In this document: positions 6,848 through 10,773 of the stretch, one piece after another
Position numbering within the stretch: the stretch's first letter is position 1
How the letters are laid out: each line of letters starts with the position of its first letter
Assembly (NCBI GenBank): GCA_021809235.1
Contig: JAKBAG010000089.1
Span: 1-10,773 of the forward strand
Direction: 5' to 3'
DNA: 10,773 nt
Origin: Acidobacteriota bacterium
GTDB taxonomy: Bacteria > Acidobacteriota > Terriglobia > Terriglobales > Acidobacteriaceae
Translations under genes and position numbers: made by a program
Notes under the pieces: generated by a model
What the model was told of the DNA's origin: nothing
The model's input: the letters and a program-made list of their open reading frames with translations, nothing else
The model's database searches: none

Positions 6848-7999
6848 TCACAGCATCAGCGGATGCGCCCCATCCGAGGCCCGGCAGAGATAGATCTCTG
6901 CGTCCATGCCGGTCCGTTCTCGATATTGCCGCCCCAGCGCAGTCTTGAAGGCAGCAGCCTGCTCCTGCTCCACCAGGTTCACGGTGCAGCCGCCAAAGCC
7001 GCCGCCGGTCAGCCGCGCACCCAGACATCCGGGCAGAGCCTCGGCCAGCTCCACCATCAGGTCGGCCTCTGCGCAACTGGCTTCAAAGTCCCGGCTGTAG
7101 CTCCAGTGTGCCGCATGCATCAGTCGGCCCATCTGCTCCATGTCATGCTTCTCCAGGGCCTCGGCGGCGGCCACTGTGCGCAGGTTCTCGGAAATTACGT
7201 GACGTGCCCGTCGCATCGCCACCTCCGGAATCTCGTCGCCCCAGCGCTCCAGATCCTCCAGCGTTGCATCGCGCAGAAAGCGAATCTCCGGCCGATGCCG
7301 GGCAAGGATGCTGCAGGCCAGCTCCACTTCGGCACGGCGGCTGCCATATTCTCCGCCTGCAATCGAGTGCTTCACCATGGTGTTGGCAATCACCAGCGCC
7401 ACATGGGCCGGAATCGGTGCCAGCCGGAAGCTCAGGTCGCGGCAGTCCAGCAGCAGCGCATGGTTAGCCCTGCCGTTGGCGGAGATGAACTGGTCCATGA
7501 TGCCGCAACTGGCACCCACAAACAGATTTTCCGCCCGCTGGCACAGCCGCGCCAGCTCCGGCCCGGAGTACGACAACCCCAGCATCGCCACCACGGCTAC
7601 CGCCGTGGCTACCTCCACCGAGGCTGAGCTGGACAGTCCGGAACCCAGCGGAACATCGCCCCACAGGCTCAGGCTCAGCCCGGGAATCGCATGGCCATCG
7701 TCGGCCAGCATCCGCAGCACGCCCAGCGGATAATCGCTCCAGTCCCCGGAACGCGCTGTCGGCAGTTCCTTCAGCAGCCGGGCCTGACCAAAGTTTTCCG
7801 CCCACAGCGCGATCTGTCCATCCGTGCGCGGACTGATCGCAGCCAGCGTGGCAAAGTCAATCGCCGCCGGCATCACAAAGCCTTCCGCATAGTCGGTGTG
7901 TTCGCCAATCAGGTTGACGCGGCCGGGCGCAGCAAACAGCATCGGTTCGGCGTCGAATCGTTCACGGTGCAGCTTCTGCAGTGCCTGTGCATCCAGCAT
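6848..7999 (-). CDS. galK: Galactokinase
   Basis: Phosphorylates alpha-D-galactose at C1 using ATP, the committed step of the Leloir pathway, in the cytoplasm. The 383-residue product has the normal length and all three GHMP-kinase signatures: galactokinase signature GRVNLIGEHTDY (26-37), ATP-binding PLGSGLSSSAS (117-127), and LTGGGFGGC (330-338). The catalytic aspartate is D169 in CGIMDQF. The start is ATG at 7999, three bases after the TAG of the mutarotase gene, so translation is probably coupled; no strong Shine-Dalgarno is visible. It is the last gene of the decarboxylase-mutarotase-galK run and is followed by a 318-bp gap. No galT or galE is present nearby, so the rest of the pathway must be encoded elsewhere. 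No frame damage or missing catalytic residue was seen. Confidence 0.96.
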   Translation of the reverse strand: MLDAQALQKLHRERFDAEPMLFAAPGRVNLIGEHTDYAEGFVMPAAIDFATLAAISPRTDGQIALWAENFGQARLLKELPTARSGDWSDYPLGVLRMLADDGHAIPGLSLSLWGDVPLGSGLSSSASVEVATAVAVVAMLGLSYSGPELARLCQRAENLFVGASCGIMDQFISANGRANHALLLDCRDLSFRLAPIPAHVALVIANTMVKHSIAGGEYGSRRAEVELACSILARHRPEIRFLRDATLEDLERWGDEIPEVAMRRARHVISENLRTVAAAEALEKHDMEQMGRLMHAAHWSYSRDFEASCAEADLMVELAEALPGCLGARLTGGGFGGCTVNLVEQEQAAAFKTALGRQYRERTGMDAEIYLCRASDGAHPLML

Positions 8000-8002
8000 G
8001 GG

Positions 8003-8992
8003 CTAGGCATCCATTTCCGGCGGCATGGCCGCCAAGCGCTCCACTTCCACTTCCATCGGCCAATAGGCTGTGGCACCTGGCTGCAGCATACGGCTCCACG
8101 CCCCCGTGGTTGCCAGTGCATCCGTTGGAGCCGTCGTGGGTTCCAGGGCAATCGCCCGCTGGCGTTCCTGCCCATCCTCAGGCCAACCGCCATAGCAGAG
8201 CCACAGGCCCAGATACGGCGTGGCCGCAGGATCAAAGCGCACCCGCAGCCGCAGACCCACGCGTGCCCGCTCCAGTTCGCACCAGCCGTCCCCGGCTGCC
8301 AACTGCCCGGTAAACAGCTTTTCCGCCCAACCGCAATCCGGATCCGGCACCCGGTCGAGCGCTCCGTCCGGACTTTGTCTGTCCAGATCCTGTCCGTCCA
8401 GCGTCAAGCCTCCGGGCCAGTCGATCCAGCTTCCTGCTGCTCCCAGTCGCTCCCCGCGCGAGTACTCCACAGTCAACTGCCGCACGGACTGCGGCAGCCG
8501 AATCCGATCCCCTGCCTCGCAGGTAAACAACGGATGCGCCGACCAACTCCACGGCACCGGCTCCGGGCCCAGATTCTCCAGCGAATACAGTGCCCGCAAC
8601 TGCCAGCCCTGCGCCCTGGGGCTCAGGAGCAAAGAGCGAGTCAGTACCAGGGGAAGGCTGCGGCAGCGAGCACTCATCGTAACGGCATCCGGTTCCCGAC
8701 CCAGCACGCGCCAGCTTTCGCACCACAGGTCGCCATGGTCGGCAAGAGCCACCGCTCCCATCGCCGTCTCCACCGTGCAGGCTTCCACTGTTGGCAGACA
8801 CTCATCCCATCCGCTGGCATCGCTCTGGGCAAAGGACATCGCCGCGAAGCGTCGCGCATAGGGTCGCAGTGGCTGCTGCAGCAGCTCCACTTCGCCCACG
8901 CGCAGGCTCGCGATCTTGCCCCCCAGCTCGGGCATCAGAGTCAGGGAACAGCCATCGGCGGCGATGATAACCTTTTCAAATTTGTCGGCCAG
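8003..8992 (-). CDS. Aldose 1-epimerase-like mutarotase, probable CTG start
   Basis: Galactose-mutarotase-superfamily protein of 329 residues, expected to interconvert alpha and beta anomers of an aldose and so feed the adjoining galactokinase, which takes the alpha form. The fold is recognisable from MPELGGKIASLRV near the N-terminus. Candidate catalytic or binding residues are His86 (DHGDLW), His153 (SAHPLF) and Glu284 (ALEPTTA). No ATG, GTG or TTG lies near the start of homology. The nearest upstream in-frame ATG, at 9091, lies inside the decarboxylase gene and adds 33 Arg/Trp/Cys-rich residues with no family look. CTG at 8992 has AGGAG seven bases upstream and falls 43 bp after the decarboxylase stop, so I prefer it. 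The next internal ATG (residue 20) would remove part of the first conserved strand. The stop overlaps nothing and is 3 bp from galK. The exact sugar is not shown by sequence. Confidence 0.88.
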   Translation of the reverse strand: MADKFEKVIIAADGCSLTLMPELGGKIASLRVGEVELLQQPLRPYARRFAAMSFAQSDASGWDECLPTVEACTVETAMGAVALADHGDLWCESWRVLGREPDAVTMSARCRSLPLVLTRSLLLSPRAQGWQLRALYSLENLGPEPVPWSWSAHPLFTCEAGDRIRLPQSVRQLTVEYSRGERLGAAGSWIDWPGGLTLDGQDLDRQSPDGALDRVPDPDCGWAEKLFTGQLAAGDGWCELERARVGLRLRVRFDPAATPYLGLWLCYGGWPEDGQERQRAIALEPTTAPTDALATTGAWSRMLQPGATAYWPMEVEVERLAAMPPEMDA

Positions 8993-8999
8993 TGTCCAT

Positions 9000-9004
9000 C
9001 TCCT
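9000..9004 (-). promoter_or_regulatory. Shine-Dalgarno AGGAG deciding the mutarotase start
   Basis: AGGAG on the minus strand (CTCCT at 9000-9004) stands seven bases before the CTG at 8990-8992. The ATG that directly follows the AGGAG is in another frame and reaches a stop after seven codons. The ATG at 9091 has no comparable site. This favours CTG initiation, though leaderless or coupled starts cannot be excluded. Confidence 0.6.
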
Positions 9005-9035
9005 GCATCGTTTCCAATCCCTGCTGCCTCGTCGT

Positions 9036-10493
9036 TCAGATCGATGCTGCCCGGTCCAGCCGTTGCCATATCTCCGGCAGCCAATCTGCATGTTCCGGCT
9101 TCATCAGCACCGACCGCAGGCAGCTGGTCAGGCTATCTGCACCGCTATTCGTTGCCCTGTCCTTCCCCAACTCGCCGCGCCCGGTATCGTATCTGGTTTC
9201 GTTTCCGGATTCGCGTGAAAAATACCGCTCCGGCAGATGCACCAGGGCTAGGTGCAGCTGCTCAGCCGCAGCGCGATCAAAAACGGCCTGCGCGGTTCCG
9301 GCCAGGCCAGCGACGCGCCACACCACAATATCAAGCTCGGGTCCATCGGGGAAAGCCTCAAATCGAGGATCCTGTCGCAAAAGCCGATCCAATGCCACCG
9401 CTGCCCGCCGCCCCTGAGCCAATCCCCGGGCAAAATCATCTCCCGGCTCGCCCAGCGGAACCAGCGGTAGCAGCCGCTGCGTGGCCCACAGCGCCACGGC
9501 CGAAGCCCCCGCACGGCTGCACTCCAGGCTGATCTCGCCTAAATGCAGTGCCGATGAGGTGAAATAGGTATACGGGGAATCATGTCGATAAAACCGGCCT
9601 ACCTCTGGATTGCGGAACAGCACGCAGCCGCATCCATAAGGCTGGAGTCCATGCTTGTGCGGATCAATCACGATCGAATCGGCCTCGGGAATGGCCGCAA
9701 AGGCTGCTGCTGCATCCGCACCCAGCTCCGGCTGAATCAGCCGGAAGTATCCCCCATAGGCCGCATCAATATGCAGCCGGAATCCATAACGCTGGCGCAG
9801 AGCCAGAATCTCCGGCAGAGGGTCCACCGCGCCCAGCGCCGTGGTGCCCAGCGTGGCCACCACCGTGCCCACGTTGCCCTGCCGCAACGCATCCTCCAGG
9901 GATTCCGGGTCCATCCGTCCCCGGCCATCGCTGCGCACCGAGTCAAAGGGAATCTGCAGCACGCCTGTGATCCGTCGATGGGTGTAGTGGGCCTGTTCGC
10001 TGGCCACCACACGGCGGCCAGGCATGCATTGGCCGGCTACCCAGAGCGCCTCCAGATTGGCGAAGGTGCCACCCGAGGTCAGATGTCCAAGGAATCCGCT
10101 GCCATCCCCCTGCCGCCAGCCCATCATCGCCGCAATCTCGGCCACTGCCTCGATCTCCATCTCGGAGCTGGCGCGGCCGCCATCGCGGGCATGGTTGTTG
10201 GGATTCAGGCTCATCGCCAGGGTATAGGCGGACTGCGCCACCGGATGTGGCGGTTTCAGCATTTGCCCGGCATAGAGCGGGTGAAAGTAGGGATAGTTGT
10301 CGTGCAGCCGACGACTTACCTCGCCCAGCACCGCAGCCATGGCTGCACCGGACGGCCCTTCGGACGGGGCATACTCCGGCAGATCGGCAAAGCCTGCCTC
10401 CAATTGCGTGCGGGCCTCGCCCAGCAGCTCCAGCCAGTCGTTCTTGAGCCAGTCGTTCTTGAGCCCGTCGTCCTTGTCTTTGCCGTGCACCAT
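9036..10493 (-). CDS. PLP-dependent group II decarboxylase family protein, substrate unknown
   Basis: Fold-type I PLP enzyme of the group II amino-acid decarboxylase family (aromatic amino acid, glutamate and related decarboxylases), 485 residues. Seen: PYFHPLYAGQMLKPPHPVA (68-86), substrate-side SLNPNNHARDGG (95-106), TSGGTFANLEAL (139-150), cofactor-binding HIDAAYGGYF (241-250), and DPHKHGLQPYG (277-287), where K280 should form the Schiff base. The C-terminal CLRSVLMKPEH (458-468) agrees with relatives, but the 426-452 stretch before it is hydrophilic and looks inserted. The start is taken as ATG at 10493; in-frame TTG (10505) and GTG (10514) would add four or seven residues, and none has a clear Shine-Dalgarno. 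The N-terminus carries a 15-bp tandem repeat. It is first in the minus-strand cluster ahead of the mutarotase and galK, with no metabolic link evident. Amine-forming decarboxylation is the best guess; other PLP lyases are possible. Confidence 0.88.
   Translation of the reverse strand: MVHGKDKDDGLKNDWLKNDWLELLGEARTQLEAGFADLPEYAPSEGPSGAAMAAVLGEVSRRLHDNYPYFHPLYAGQMLKPPHPVAQSAYTLAMSLNPNNHARDGGRASSEMEIEAVAEIAAMMGWRQGDGSGFLGHLTSGGTFANLEALWVAGQCMPGRRVVASEQAHYTHRRITGVLQIPFDSVRSDGRGRMDPESLEDALRQGNVGTVVATLGTTALGAVDPLPEILALRQRYGFRLHIDAAYGGYFRLIQPELGADAAAAFAAIPEADSIVIDPHKHGLQPYGCGCVLFRNPEVGRFYRHDSPYTYFTSSALHLGEISLECSRAGASAVALWATQRLLPLVPLGEPGDDFARGLAQGRRAAVALDRLLRQDPRFEAFPDGPELDIVVWRVAGLAGTAQAVFDRAAAEQLHLALVHLPERYFSRESGNETRYDTGRGELGKDRATNSGADSLTSCLRSVLMKPEHADWLPEIWQRLDRAASI
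10434..10476. repeat. 15-bp tandem repeat, two exact copies plus a degenerate third
   Basis: CCAGTCGTTCTTGAG occurs at 10434-10448 and again at 10449-10463. A partial third copy at 10464-10476 matches 11 of 13 bases. The unit length is a multiple of three, so on the minus strand it encodes repeated LKNDW pentapeptides at residues 11-20 of the decarboxylase, preceded by the diverged DKDDG. It can change in copy number without breaking the frame. Confidence 0.85.
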
Positions 10494-10773
10494 GATGAAA
10501 GCCAAACATAGCACGTCACCCGCCAGCCGCCCAACACGGTCGCCGGGGCTACATCCCGGCAGCAGGGACGGGCTCTCCGGGCCGGTCCGGCGAGGTCACT
10601 CCAGCAGGACCAAAACAGAACTTACTCACTTCCTTGTGGTTGTCGGAAATTTTTCCTGCAGGCATTTGGCAAAACTGGTGGTACCATGAAGTTGCGTTAG
10701 ATTCGAATCGGGCGTGAGCAGTACTCGCCCAACCAAGCAAGCTTCTGCCTGTCTTCGCTCCGTTTCACTTCAG
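10494..10773. other. Non-coding region upstream of the decarboxylase cluster
   Basis: About 280 bp to the right edge without a credible gene; a 63-codon minus-strand frame at 10549-10740 opens with TTG and shows no recognisable protein character. Visible symmetry: GCCGGG (10542-10547) and CCCGGC (10555-10560) around a 7-nt loop; the near palindrome GGAAATTTTTCC (10645-10656); the perfect 10-bp palindrome GATTCGAATC (10700-10709); and GGGCG (10710-10714) with CGCCC (10726-10730). I could not find a well-spaced sigma70 promoter on either strand. It probably contains the control region of the cluster, and perhaps of a gene beyond the edge. Confidence 0.5.

Noticed and set aside
7691..9532. 613-codon plus-strand open frame opposite galK, mutarotase and decarboxylase
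   Set aside because: Striking in length, but it crosses three well-supported genes, is Pro/Arg/Gln/His-rich, and shows no domain. GC-rich third positions remove antisense stops.
10696..10730. tRNA-like T-arm (TTCGAAT) near the right edge
   Set aside because: The bases flanking TTCGAAT do not form a T-arm stem, and no acceptor, D-arm or anticodon arm can be built around it.
10549..10740. 63-codon minus-strand frame upstream of the decarboxylase
   Set aside because: Non-ATG start, no convincing coding character, and it runs through the palindromic non-coding region.

Overview
The window is GC-rich bacterial chromosome with dense, ordinary coding. The RuvB and GyrA sequences, together with short galactose and glucan genes, look most like an acidobacterium of the Terriglobia/Acidobacteriaceae type. 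That placement rests on remembered protein resemblance, not on a search. I see no insertion sequence, phage gene, CRISPR array, rRNA or tRNA.

Layout from left to right. (1) The 5' part of gyrA (minus strand, 1-2196) runs off the left edge and has a plausible promoter at 2272-2301. (2) A polytopic membrane protein (minus, 2363-3571), probably a GT-C/family 39-like glycosyltransferase, appears to start with TTG. (3) ruvB (plus, 3673-4716) is divergent from it and is the only plus-strand gene; its best promoter candidate would give an almost leaderless mRNA. (4) A short alpha-glucan (glycogen/maltodextrin-type) phosphorylase (minus, 4763-6529) converges on ruvB. (5) A 318-bp gap (6530-6847) holds a candidate extended -10 promoter flanked by two perfect palindromic elements. 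(6) A minus-strand cluster reads PLP-dependent decarboxylase (9036-10493), aldose 1-epimerase-like mutarotase (8003-8992) and galactokinase (6848-7999). (7) A non-coding stretch with several small palindromes (10494-10773) lies upstream of the cluster.

Mutarotase and galactokinase are successive steps at the entry of the Leloir galactose pathway: anomer interconversion, then phosphorylation of alpha-D-galactose. The phosphorylase downstream releases glucose 1-phosphate from alpha-glucans, so 4.7-9.0 kb looks like a small carbohydrate-use block. The decarboxylase at the head of the cluster has no obvious place in galactose metabolism. galT and galE are not in the window. gyrA and ruvB are housekeeping genes for DNA topology and Holliday-junction processing.

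The points most worth checking are the mutarotase start (apparently CTG behind an AGGAG), the palindromes around the candidate phosphorylase promoter, and the decarboxylase with its 15-bp in-frame tandem repeat and hydrophilic C-terminal insert. I did not find convincing evidence of a wholly new system.
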